64,000 nt of DNA from an uncultured Desulfobacter sp. Its GTDB lineage: Bacteria > Desulfobacterota > Desulfobacteria > Desulfobacterales > Desulfobacteraceae. Made by a program: the position numbers and the translations under genes. The notes under the pieces are model-generated. The model had not been told where the DNA came from, ran no database searches, and worked only from the letters and a program-made list of their open reading frames with translations. Position 1 is the first letter of the stretch; every line of letters begins with the position of its first letter. Positions 27,136 through 34,822 of the stretch are shown piece by piece. The stretch spans positions 2,914,001 to 2,978,000 of the forward strand of contig NZ_OY762229.1 in NCBI RefSeq assembly GCF_963665355.1, in the 5' to 3' direction.

Positions 27136-28332
27136 TTATTTTTCTTCCAAAGCTGCGATTAAATCATCCAGGACCAGCACTGCTTCATTGGCCTGGGCGC
27201 TGCATGCGGGAAAGGTGCTTGCCTTGGCAAAAAAGCTTCGGGAGGCATCCCATTGTTTCAGGTTCCAGGCGGAAAAGCCCTTTAATATATAAGCGCGGCT
27301 AAAGCCCGGATCCAGTTTTGTGCAGGTGTTTAAGGCGGTAATGGCCTGCCTGTATTTCAGGGCATTGTATAAAAGCTCTCCCTTTTCATAGTAAAGGGAT
27401 GCACTGGGGTGTTTTTCAATGGCCTGATCAAGGTACTTTAACGCATCGGTAAATCTTAAAGTTTTTGCGTAAATCTCTGATATTTTGATGATCTCTTCAT
27501 CCGGCGGATTTGCGTTATACGCCTGGTTCATGCAACGCACGGCCATAAGCGGCGCATTGAGATACAGGTATAGCTGGGACAGTTCCAGCAGTTCGGATGC
27601 CTTGGGTTTTTCCAGCCGGTAGGCGATCTCCAGGGCCGCCGCCCCTTGACCGTACTCCTCCCGGTCCAGCCGGATCTGGGCCAGAAGCCGCCAGTATTCA
27701 GGATGTTCCGGTTCCCTGCTTAAAAATTGCGTGGCCCATTTTTCGGCCTCTTTCCAGGATTTCTGGCCCACACAAAGGGCGATCATATCCTCGTACCATT
27801 TGGGGTCAAGCTTGCCGCCAAGGCTTAAAAGCGTTCCCAGCACCCGTTTGGCATTTGTCATATCTTCTGCCTGGAAGTAAAGCCCCGCGGCCTGGTACAG
27901 AATCTTGCTGTCCGCCTTGCCCTTAAGTTTGTACAGGGTTTCAAACAGGCGGCCTGCGTTCTGGTATTCGCCGGTTTCGTAGGCCAGAATCGCATAGTTT
28001 TGAAGTATTTCAGGATTCTGTGGAAACGCCTTATGCCCTTTGGCATAGGTTTTTTGGGCATTATTTTTATCGTTATTCTGGTAATAGGCATGACCCAGCA
28101 TCTGGAAGGCCGGCAAGGGAATCGTCTCCTTGGCGCCCCCCATGTATTCAGTGAGCACCCGGATGGTTTCCGGGTAGTTCTTCTCTTTAAGGGCCTGCTG
28201 GGCCTGGTAAAGCGGCTTGATGGCTTCCTTGGGCAGGTTGGTGATGTCCACCGTTCCGGCATGCAGGGTCAAAGGGAAAAGCACCACTGCAATACACATC
28301 ATGGCCTTTGCAACACTCATTTTAAATAACAT
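27136..28332 (-). CDS. Periplasmic TPR-repeat protein of the TonB module
   Basis: 398 residues from ATG 28332. An in-frame GTG at 28344 sits directly on the ribosome site and is less likely. A signal peptide ends at 'PLTLHAG', and about eight tetratricopeptide repeats fill the rest, e.g. 'QMLGHAYYQNNDKNNAQ', 'PEYWRLLAQIRLDREEYGQ' and 'SRAYILKGFSAWNLKQW'. TPR proteins stand at this position in TonB2-type clusters of Vibrio and marine gammaproteobacteria (DUF3450, TtpC, ExbB, ExbD, TonB, TPR). It presumably scaffolds the TonB complex in the periplasm. Confidence 0.8.
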   Translation of the reverse strand: MLFKMSVAKAMMCIAVVLFPLTLHAGTVDITNLPKEAIKPLYQAQQALKEKNYPETIRVLTEYMGGAKETIPLPAFQMLGHAYYQNNDKNNAQKTYAKGHKAFPQNPEILQNYAILAYETGEYQNAGRLFETLYKLKGKADSKILYQAAGLYFQAEDMTNAKRVLGTLLSLGGKLDPKWYEDMIALCVGQKSWKEAEKWATQFLSREPEHPEYWRLLAQIRLDREEYGQGAAALEIAYRLEKPKASELLELSQLYLYLNAPLMAVRCMNQAYNANPPDEEIIKISEIYAKTLRFTDALKYLDQAIEKHPSASLYYEKGELLYNALKYRQAITALNTCTKLDPGFSRAYILKGFSAWNLKQWDASRSFFAKASTFPACSAQANEAVLVLDDLIAALEEK

Positions 28333-28348
28333 ATTTGATCCCACTTCC

Positions 28349-29011
28349 TTAGTTCAGTTTGAAGATAAACGGTACCCTGATCCAGGTGGGAACGGCCTGG
28401 CCGCCAAGGATTCCAGGCTTGAACCGCCATTTTTGCAGCGCGGTCAGTGCGGCCTCGTCAAATTCCCCTTCGGGTTCCGATATAAGGATTTTATGTTTGG
28501 TGGCTGTGCCGTTAAGGCCCACAAGGCACCGGATCAGAACCTGGCCCTGGATGCCCTTGCGTTTGGCCCCGAAAGGATACATGGCAGGCGCCTTGCGCGT
28601 GGCCTTGGGCGGCGTGTCCACTTCGGTGAGTTCAAACTCGATCTTTTTCATCTCAGTCTTGAACTCTCCTATCTCCCGGGCAGGCCCTATGGCGATGCCT
28701 CCGATGTCAGCGCTCATGTCCGCGGCAAACTCGAATTTGGAGACCGCAAGCTTTGGTTTGGCCGCCCTTGCCGGGGTGGCATTGTGTTTCATCTGCTCCA
28801 TATGGCGCTCCTTGATTTCCCGCTGTTTAATCTCTTCGGGCGGCTTGGGCGGCTTGATGCTGGCAATCATGATGGGAGAGTCAAAGCTTTGGGGACGTTC
28901 CCTGTGGGTGACCCGGGTGAGCATGGGAAGTCCGGCAAAAATCATGATATTGAGCAGGCAGGTGACGGCCAGTGCCGTAACGAGTCTGAACAGATGGCCC
29001 TGTAACGTCAT
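28349..29011 (-). CDS. tonB: TonB-family energy transducer
   Basis: 220 residues. One N-terminal membrane helix (about 9-31), then a proline/lysine-rich stretch 'IKPPKPPEEIKQREIKER', then a C-terminal TonB domain with 'KRKGIQGQVLIRCLVGLNGT' and 'EAALTALQKWRFKPGI'. It transmits proton-motive force from ExbB/ExbD to outer-membrane receptors, two of which are encoded upstream. The ATG directly follows the ExbD stop (TAAATG). Confidence 0.92.
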   Translation of the reverse strand: MTLQGHLFRLVTALAVTCLLNIMIFAGLPMLTRVTHRERPQSFDSPIMIASIKPPKPPEEIKQREIKERHMEQMKHNATPARAAKPKLAVSKFEFAADMSADIGGIAIGPAREIGEFKTEMKKIEFELTEVDTPPKATRKAPAMYPFGAKRKGIQGQVLIRCLVGLNGTATKHKILISEPEGEFDEAALTALQKWRFKPGILGGQAVPTWIRVPFIFKLN

Positions 29012-29419
29012 TTAGGGCCTCCTGGCAGCAACGCTGACGTTTTTCACCCCGGCCAGGCGGCAGGCGTCCAGCACCTGGATCACCGTGCCCGTGCGGCTGT
29101 CCTTGTCTGCGGCAATCACCACCGACCCCTTGGGGGTTTCTGATAAAAACCGTTCCATACATGCCCTAACCGACCGAATATCAATGGTTCGTCCTTCGGC
29201 CCAGATGGTGCCCTCGTGGGTCACGGCCAGGACCATATTGGTTTTCTCCTTGGTCTGGGCCGACGATGCCACGGGCCGCTGGACCTCCACGCCCGCCTCC
29301 TTGACAAAGGAGGTGGTCACCAGAAAAAAGATCAGCAGGATAAAGATCATATCGATCAGCGAGGCCATGTTCAGTTCAAGTTCTTCGGAATCCTGCTGCC
29401 TTGAAATCATTTTTCTCAT
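29012..29419 (-). CDS. exbD: ExbD biopolymer transport protein
   Basis: 135 residues with one N-terminal helix 'MASLIDMIFILLIFFLVTT' carrying the essential membrane Asp, and a periplasmic domain ending 'VLDACRLAGVKNVSVAARRP'. It is the stator partner of ExbB in TonB energisation. One base separates it from exbB, and it abuts tonB. Confidence 0.93.
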   Translation of the reverse strand: MRKMISRQQDSEELELNMASLIDMIFILLIFFLVTTSFVKEAGVEVQRPVASSAQTKEKTNMVLAVTHEGTIWAEGRTIDIRSVRACMERFLSETPKGSVVIAADKDSRTGTVIQVLDACRLAGVKNVSVAARRP

Positions 29420-29420
29420 T

Positions 29421-30029
29421 TTATTGCTTCTCCAACCGTTTGTGAAATTTGAGCAACCCTAAGCAGAAGCGCTGCATGCGGGCCGTAACCTTTAACGCTT
29501 TGCGCCGAAGAAAGGCGGCCAGGAAAAGACCCGGAATGGCCACCACAAGTCCTGTCTGGGTGGTGATCAATGCCTCGGAAATGCCTGACGCCAGTGCCTT
29601 TGCATTGCCGGTGCCGAAAGCCGCAATGGCGGTAAATGTCTTGATCATACCCCCCACTGTTCCTAAAAGCCCCAAAAGCGGGGCCACGGCGGCCAGCACG
29701 GCAATGGTGCCGATGTGCCGCCGGACAAAGGCGGCCTGGCGAAGGCGCAAAGACTCCAGAAGGCTTGCATCCAAATCATCGTTAAAGGTACGTTGCTTTA
29801 AAAATCCCACCATGATCTGCTGCTGCCACAATGCCGGGGAAAAATCAGGATCCAGGGCCTTGGCAACACATTTTTCCGCCGGGATATCTGACTTGGTAAA
29901 GGCGCGCATCTCAAGAATTTTGATCACAATGAGCAACAGCATGAACACCGAGACCACGATCATGGGGATCATGACCCAGCCGCCGGTGGCCAGGTACTCC
30001 ATCATGTTCTGGTAGATATCGTTCTGCAT
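29421..30029 (-). CDS. exbB: ExbB/TolQ-type proton channel protein
   Basis: 202 residues. Three membrane helices (about 15-36, 101-125, 145-172) and the MotA/TolQ/ExbB signature 'AAVAPLLGLLGTVGGMIKTF' with 'ALITTQTGLVVAIPGLF'. The ATG overlaps the stop of the longer TtpC-like gene (TAATG). It is the ion-conducting partner of ExbD. Confidence 0.92.
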   Translation of the reverse strand: MQNDIYQNMMEYLATGGWVMIPMIVVSVFMLLLIVIKILEMRAFTKSDIPAEKCVAKALDPDFSPALWQQQIMVGFLKQRTFNDDLDASLLESLRLRQAAFVRRHIGTIAVLAAVAPLLGLLGTVGGMIKTFTAIAAFGTGNAKALASGISEALITTQTGLVVAIPGLFLAAFLRRKALKVTARMQRFCLGLLKFHKRLEKQ

Positions 30030-31453
30030 TATTTTTCTTCCGTTGAAAGCGTACCGGATTTCATCATGGTCACGGCAAAGGCGGTGCCTTTCTCCTCCAT
30101 ATCCCCTGCAATCTTATCCACCCGGCGTTTGAGAAAATGGTGGATCAGCATGATGGGAATGGCCACGGCAAGTCCGAACTGGGTGGTTAAAAGGGCTTCG
30201 GAAATACCGCCGGACATCATCCGGGGATCGCCCGTGCCCATTACGGTAATCACCTTGAAGGTATTGATCATACCGGTAACCGTACCCAGCAGTCCCAAAA
30301 GCGGGGCAATGGCCGCCAGCACCGCCAGGGTTGGCAGAAACCGTTCAAGCCGGGGCATTTCCCGGAGCATGGCCTCCTGCAGCGCATTTTCCAGGATCTC
30401 CTGGGTGTGGCCTTTGAGTGCCAGGGCACTGTTGAGCATCCGGCAGGTGGGGATCTGTTTTTTGCTTTCGCACATCTGTTGGCATCCCTGCCAGTCACCG
30501 TCCTCAGCCAGTTGGGCCAGTTTGTCCGTAATTTTGTCCGTGTTGGACTTGGTGGTGCCCAGGACAACGATTCGCTCCAGGATCAGCAGCAGCGCCAGGC
30601 CCGCCACAATGAGAATGGGCCACATGAGAATCCCGCCCTGGTCCAGCACCTCTTTAAAATCCGTTTTCCGGGTCATCTGGGCGAATACCGCGCCCCCGGA
30701 AGGGTCAATGGGAAGCACGGAGCCTTGGCCTGCAAAATAATTTTTGACGGCAGCAAGGGCTGCGCCCGGTGCCTGGCCTGCCACGGCAGACAGTTTTTGC
30801 CCGTCGGGCTCCGGCGTTAAGAATCCGACTGTGCCGTCGGGCATCAGATAATAACAGGTAAACCGGCCCGCCCGGATAATGTCGCCGTCGGCCATGCGGC
30901 CGTCGGTGTTGATGAATTTGCCCGGGTAGCGTTTGATCTGGCCTCCTGCGGCAAACTCATTAAAATATAAGTCCACAATGGCCTGGATACCGGCAAGCCC
31001 GGGAAATTTTTGGGAGGCGATCATGTCGCTGATCAGTTTGCTTCGCCCAGGATCTTCGGTTGTGATGGGATTGTCCCTGACCATGGAAGCGGCATCCTTG
31101 AGCGCGCCCCTGACGGAACCTTCCACATCCGCAACCTCTTTGTGTTCGTTTTCCAGCTCTTTTTTAAGCTCAACTTCCTGTTTTCCCAGGGTGTCAAATT
31201 GGGCTTTTAACTCTTTCAAAGCCGCTTCTTCAGCCCTGATCTGTGTTTTTAACTCCGATAACCGGGCAATCAGGGTTTGTTTGTCTTTTTTCACAAGTTC
31301 TTTTGTGAGCGCGGCATCCTGCCTGGCCCGGGCGGCCTCTTTGGCAACCCCGGATTCAACGGCCGGCCATTTTTCGCCTGCCAGGGTGATACCGGCAAAA
31401 ATCAGCAGGATAGAAACTAAGATGCCAGAAAAAATCAATATTTTGTGTCTCAT
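30029..31453 (-). CDS. ttpC: TtpC-like protein: MotA/TolQ/ExbB domain with periplasmic coiled coil
   Basis: 474 residues. A signal or anchor helix (about 6-25) is followed by a coiled coil (50-125, 'KELVKKDKQTLIARLSELKT'), a small beta domain (about 150-260), then three membrane helices with a MotA/TolQ/ExbB region: 'LAAIAPLLGLLGTVTGMINT' and 'ALLTTQFGLAVAIPIML'. This long ExbB paralogue matches TtpC of Vibrio TonB2 systems, where it is needed together with the short ExbB. It is located between DUF3450 and exbB, overlapping the latter by one base. Confidence 0.87.
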   Translation of the reverse strand: MRHKILIFSGILVSILLIFAGITLAGEKWPAVESGVAKEAARARQDAALTKELVKKDKQTLIARLSELKTQIRAEEAALKELKAQFDTLGKQEVELKKELENEHKEVADVEGSVRGALKDAASMVRDNPITTEDPGRSKLISDMIASQKFPGLAGIQAIVDLYFNEFAAGGQIKRYPGKFINTDGRMADGDIIRAGRFTCYYLMPDGTVGFLTPEPDGQKLSAVAGQAPGAALAAVKNYFAGQGSVLPIDPSGGAVFAQMTRKTDFKEVLDQGGILMWPILIVAGLALLLILERIVVLGTTKSNTDKITDKLAQLAEDGDWQGCQQMCESKKQIPTCRMLNSALALKGHTQEILENALQEAMLREMPRLERFLPTLAVLAAIAPLLGLLGTVTGMINTFKVITVMGTGDPRMMSGGISEALLTTQFGLAVAIPIMLIHHFLKRRVDKIAGDMEEKGTAFAVTMMKSGTLSTEEK

Positions 31454-31457
31454 GGGT

Positions 31458-32216
31458 CTACTGCGCTCCTAGGGGTAGTTGGATCAATTGTGCGGTTCTC
31501 TCCCGTCTGGCCATCTCCAGGGCGTGGCGCAGATCCTTGGAAAAGACAGGGTCCATCACTTGCCACCGGCCTGTCTTCGGGTTGAACATTCCAAGTTTTT
31601 TGGCGTCCAGGCTCTGGTAGTACATGGCAAGCCGTCCAAGCCTGAACACCGTGACTTCGGTCTCTTCTCCGTCAATGGAGATGGTTTCGTCGCTTGAGGT
31701 GACCATCTTGCCGTAGGTGGCTTCCACACTAAGGGCTTCAAAAATTCTGCGCAGCTTTTCGCCAAGATCCAGGTGGTAGTCATTGAGGGTGGTTTTCAAA
31801 AAATTGAGCCTGCGCTGGCGTTCATCCACCAGAAAGGGAAGGTCCTTGGGGATAAATGCTTGAAGCTGCGCCACCACCTCTTCCAGATAAGGCTCCAGGT
31901 TCTCCCTTAATTTTCTGGCTTCAAGTTTTCTTTGTTCAAGGTCTGCAATGTTGTCCTGAACGCCTTTGACATAGATTTCATGCTTTGATTTCTGGTATTG
32001 CAGCCAGACCAGCCGGGTCTGCAGATCCCGGATTTCATTGACCAGGTCCTCTTTGGAACCGGTCCATTCGTCAGCTTCGGCCTGGGCGGCACTTTCGGTT
32101 TTTATGGCCTGGGCCAGCTCTTTTTGTACGGCTGCTCCGGTCTTGGCGTAGCCGTGGGACAGGCTTGCCAGGACCAGCAGTGCAACCAGGAGGATATATT
32201 TTGCTTTTGTATTCAT
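31458..32216 (-). CDS. DUF3450 family periplasmic coiled-coil protein
   Basis: 252 residues. A signal peptide (cut near 'HGYAKT') is followed by a coiled coil (about 30-110) and a C-terminal domain with 'EALSVEATYGKMVTSSDETI' and 'GRLAMYYQSLDAKKLGMFN', characteristic of DUF3450. Genes of this family precede ttpC in TonB2-type clusters; the function is unknown. First gene of the six-gene TonB module, 10 bp after the dipeptide epimerase gene. Confidence 0.82.
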   Translation of the reverse strand: MNTKAKYILLVALLVLASLSHGYAKTGAAVQKELAQAIKTESAAQAEADEWTGSKEDLVNEIRDLQTRLVWLQYQKSKHEIYVKGVQDNIADLEQRKLEARKLRENLEPYLEEVVAQLQAFIPKDLPFLVDERQRRLNFLKTTLNDYHLDLGEKLRRIFEALSVEATYGKMVTSSDETISIDGEETEVTVFRLGRLAMYYQSLDAKKLGMFNPKTGRWQVMDPVFSKDLRHALEMARRERTAQLIQLPLGAQ

Positions 32217-32225
32217 GGTTTCCTT

Positions 32226-33332
32226 CTATTCATCCTTGATCTCAAGGGATTGGCAGGTTTTAAGGAATGTCGGGTCAATATCTGCACCCAGCCCCGGACC
32301 GTCCGGGACACTTACTTGGGGGCCTTTGTACTGAACACCGCCTTGCACCGGGTCGTCCAGAAGGCCCCAATGGCCGTCCAGGTCCACGAACTTGATGTTG
32401 GGACGGGCCGAAACCAGATGTGCGGCGGCAGTCAGCGCCAGGCGGGACTCCAGCATGCAGCCGAGCATGCATTTAAGGCCTGCACTTTCGGCAACGGAAT
32501 TGATCTGCTGGGCCCTGTAAATCCCGCCGGATTTGGCAAGTTTGATATTTAAAATGTCGCAGCAGCCGGCTGCGGCAAGCTTGAACGCATCATGGTGATC
32601 GAACACCGATTCGTCTGCGGCAATGGGAATGTCGCTGTTGTCCCGCAGGCGCTTCATGTTGTCATAATCCCAGGCCGCCAGGGGCTGTTCGCAGTATTCA
32701 ACTCCCAAAGCGCCAAACTGCCTTAACATGGCAGCCGCCGTGGGATAATCCCAGCCCTGGTTGGCATCCACCCGCAAGGGGATGTCAGGTCCGATGGCCT
32801 GCCGGACGGCCCGGATCCTTGCAAGATCCTGGGCCATGGTTTGGCCCAGCTTGATTTTAAGTACGTTGAACCCTTGGGATTTCAGGGCCGCAGCTTTTTG
32901 CGCCATGGCCTCCGGCGTATCAATGCCAATGGTGCAGTCCGTGGAAAAACAGCGCCGGTTTCCGCCTAAAAGCGCGTACACCGGCAGACCCGCCTTTTTG
33001 CCAAGAAGGTCATACAGGGCCATGTCAAATCCGCTTCTCACCGCCGAGTTGTACACCAGATACCGGTGCAGCGCTTGGTTGTGTTCCCGGATTTTAAGGG
33101 GATCTTCACCCACCAGCATACCGGCAAGATCCTTTGCCGCGGCAAGGGCCGTGGCCTGGGTCTCTCCGGTGACGGCCCAGAAGGGGGCCGCTTCTCCCAT
33201 CCCGTAAATCCCTTCATCCGTATGGATCTTAATGAACAGGTTAAAGGAATGTTCAATCACGGCAATGGCGATGCGAAACGGCTCCACTGTCTTGATGGCG
33301 GATTTGAAAATTTCTATGCTTGTAATCTTCAT
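32226..33332 (-). CDS. Dipeptide epimerase (enolase superfamily, L-Ala-D/L-Glu epimerase type)
   Basis: 368 residues of the muconate-lactonising subgroup. Acid/base lysines lie in 'VLKIKLG' (K-x-K) and 'NIKLAKSGGI'. Mg ligands are in 'VDANQGW', 'EYCEQPL' and 'AADESVF'. These blocks are those of L-Ala-D/L-Glu and other dipeptide epimerases, which invert the alpha carbon of the second residue in cytoplasmic dipeptides. It sits between a cytoplasmic S12 hydrolase gene (3-bp gap) and the TonB module. The actual dipeptide cannot be read from sequence. A paralogue is at 48701-49801. Confidence 0.87.
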   Translation of the reverse strand: MKITSIEIFKSAIKTVEPFRIAIAVIEHSFNLFIKIHTDEGIYGMGEAAPFWAVTGETQATALAAAKDLAGMLVGEDPLKIREHNQALHRYLVYNSAVRSGFDMALYDLLGKKAGLPVYALLGGNRRCFSTDCTIGIDTPEAMAQKAAALKSQGFNVLKIKLGQTMAQDLARIRAVRQAIGPDIPLRVDANQGWDYPTAAAMLRQFGALGVEYCEQPLAAWDYDNMKRLRDNSDIPIAADESVFDHHDAFKLAAAGCCDILNIKLAKSGGIYRAQQINSVAESAGLKCMLGCMLESRLALTAAAHLVSARPNIKFVDLDGHWGLLDDPVQGGVQYKGPQVSVPDGPGLGADIDPTFLKTCQSLEIKDE

Positions 33333-33335
33333 GTT

Positions 33336-34715
33336 CTAACTCCGGATCATCATCCGTAACCCCAGAAAAAGGCTTTCGGGGTGTCCGTCTTCGGTGTTGC
33401 CCAGAAAGCTGATATAGTCTTTGTTTTCCGGGTCGGCCAGGCAGGTCATTAGAAAACAATCCTTATCTGCGGGGGCAAGGGCGTAGGTCTCGGGTGGAGA
33501 GACCTCCTCGGGCAGGGTTTTGGCGGTCATGGTACCGAAAAGGGCACCATCTTCGGCAAAGACGTCAAAGCCTGCTGCAATGGTTTCATAGCGCCCGATA
33601 TACCTGTCAAGGTCAATTTGGGCGGGGGGATTGGGGGCGGCTGCAGCATTCATATCAACACCTAAAAGCTGTGAAAACAGTTCAGGAAAAAGTTCTTTGT
33701 AGACTTTGCCGCCATGGTCGCAATTGGTGAGCAGGGCCACGGCGAATTTTTTTTCAGGCACCGTCCTGAAGTAGGCATGCTGGCCGAAGGTGGTGCCGTC
33801 ATGTCCGATGACCGTGGCCTTTTCATAGTCGATCATGGCCCAGCCAAGGCCCCAGCGCGAATAATTTTCCGACGCCCGGGGGGGCAGGGTGACCTGGGCG
33901 GTCTGCATCTCTTTGACGCTTTTTTCCTGGAGCACCTGTTTGCCGCCTGGTGCCTTGCCATTGTCAAAATGCATACGGGCAAAGGTGATTAAATCTTTGG
34001 CCCTCATGGTGGTGGTGGCACCGGCAGGCGCATTGCTCAGCATCAGGTAGGGATGGGGCGACGGCATGAATTTACCTGTTTCCGGGTTTTTTATGTGACC
34101 TATGGCGGACCTGAATTTCAGGGTATCCCCGGGATGCACCACGGCATGATCCATGCCCAGGGGATTGAAAATGTTTTCAATCATGTTCTCTTCCCAGGTG
34201 CGCCCGGTGATCACTTCCACCATCCTGCCCAGGATAATCCAGCCCGCATTGCAATAGGAAAATCCCTTTCCCATGGGAAAGGCCTGGGGCAACAGGGTAC
34301 ATTTATCCAGGAACCGCATCAGCTTTTCCCGGCCATAGTCGGCTTCTTCAAAAAAATCGCCGTCAATACCGCTGGTGTGGGAAAGCAGATGGCGTATGGT
34401 GACGTTGGCACTTGCCGTGGGATCGGCAATTTTAAATTCGGGCAGGTATTTTTTTACCGGATCGTCCAGGGTCAGGCGGCCCTGGCCGGCAAGCTGCATC
34501 ACCAGGGTGGCGGTGAATACTTTGGTTGCCGAGCCGATCTGAAATACAGCATCTTCGGTGACGTCAACGCCGGTATTTATATTGATTTTGCCCGCCGCCG
34601 CCGTGTACACCTTATTGTTAAACAGAACGGCCAGGCTGGCTCCTACGGCCTTGTTTCTTTCAAGGCTTTGCTCCAGGTGTGCCTGGAGTTCATTTAAAAT
34701 AGTCGGAATGGTCAT
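33336..34715 (-). CDS. S12-family serine hydrolase (beta-lactamase / D-peptidase fold), cytoplasmic
   Basis: 459 residues. Active-site signature SxxK is 'GSATK' (Ser62, Lys65), YxN is 'FSYCNAGW' (Tyr154, Asn156), and the third motif is 'IGHDGTTFG'. No signal peptide, which is unusual for this family and suggests cytoplasmic action. An extra domain after residue 355 ('QIDLDRYIGRYETIAAGFD') resembles the C-terminal barrel of D-aminopeptidase or EstB-like members. Relatives include D-aminopeptidase DAP and DD-carboxypeptidases. With the D-aminopeptidase, epimerase and D-serine dehydratase in the same unit, hydrolysis of D-residue peptides is the favoured role. A paralogue is at 45903-47306. Confidence 0.85.
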   Translation of the reverse strand: MTIPTILNELQAHLEQSLERNKAVGASLAVLFNNKVYTAAAGKININTGVDVTEDAVFQIGSATKVFTATLVMQLAGQGRLTLDDPVKKYLPEFKIADPTASANVTIRHLLSHTSGIDGDFFEEADYGREKLMRFLDKCTLLPQAFPMGKGFSYCNAGWIILGRMVEVITGRTWEENMIENIFNPLGMDHAVVHPGDTLKFRSAIGHIKNPETGKFMPSPHPYLMLSNAPAGATTTMRAKDLITFARMHFDNGKAPGGKQVLQEKSVKEMQTAQVTLPPRASENYSRWGLGWAMIDYEKATVIGHDGTTFGQHAYFRTVPEKKFAVALLTNCDHGGKVYKELFPELFSQLLGVDMNAAAAPNPPAQIDLDRYIGRYETIAAGFDVFAEDGALFGTMTAKTLPEEVSPPETYALAPADKDCFLMTCLADPENKDYISFLGNTEDGHPESLFLGLRMMIRS

Positions 34716-34822
34716 GTTTTTGCCTTTTTATATGAAAGACAGGGAAACTCACTCATATCTTTCAACCTTTGTTGTGGGCCGAAGCCCGGCAGCTGATATG
34801 CCGGGCCGGCCCATGGCCGTTC

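Noticed and set aside
28217-29005. 262-codon plus-strand reading frame
   Set aside because: Antisense to TonB and the TPR gene, whose domains are clear.
30066-30740. 224-codon plus-strand reading frame
   Set aside because: Antisense to the TtpC-like gene.
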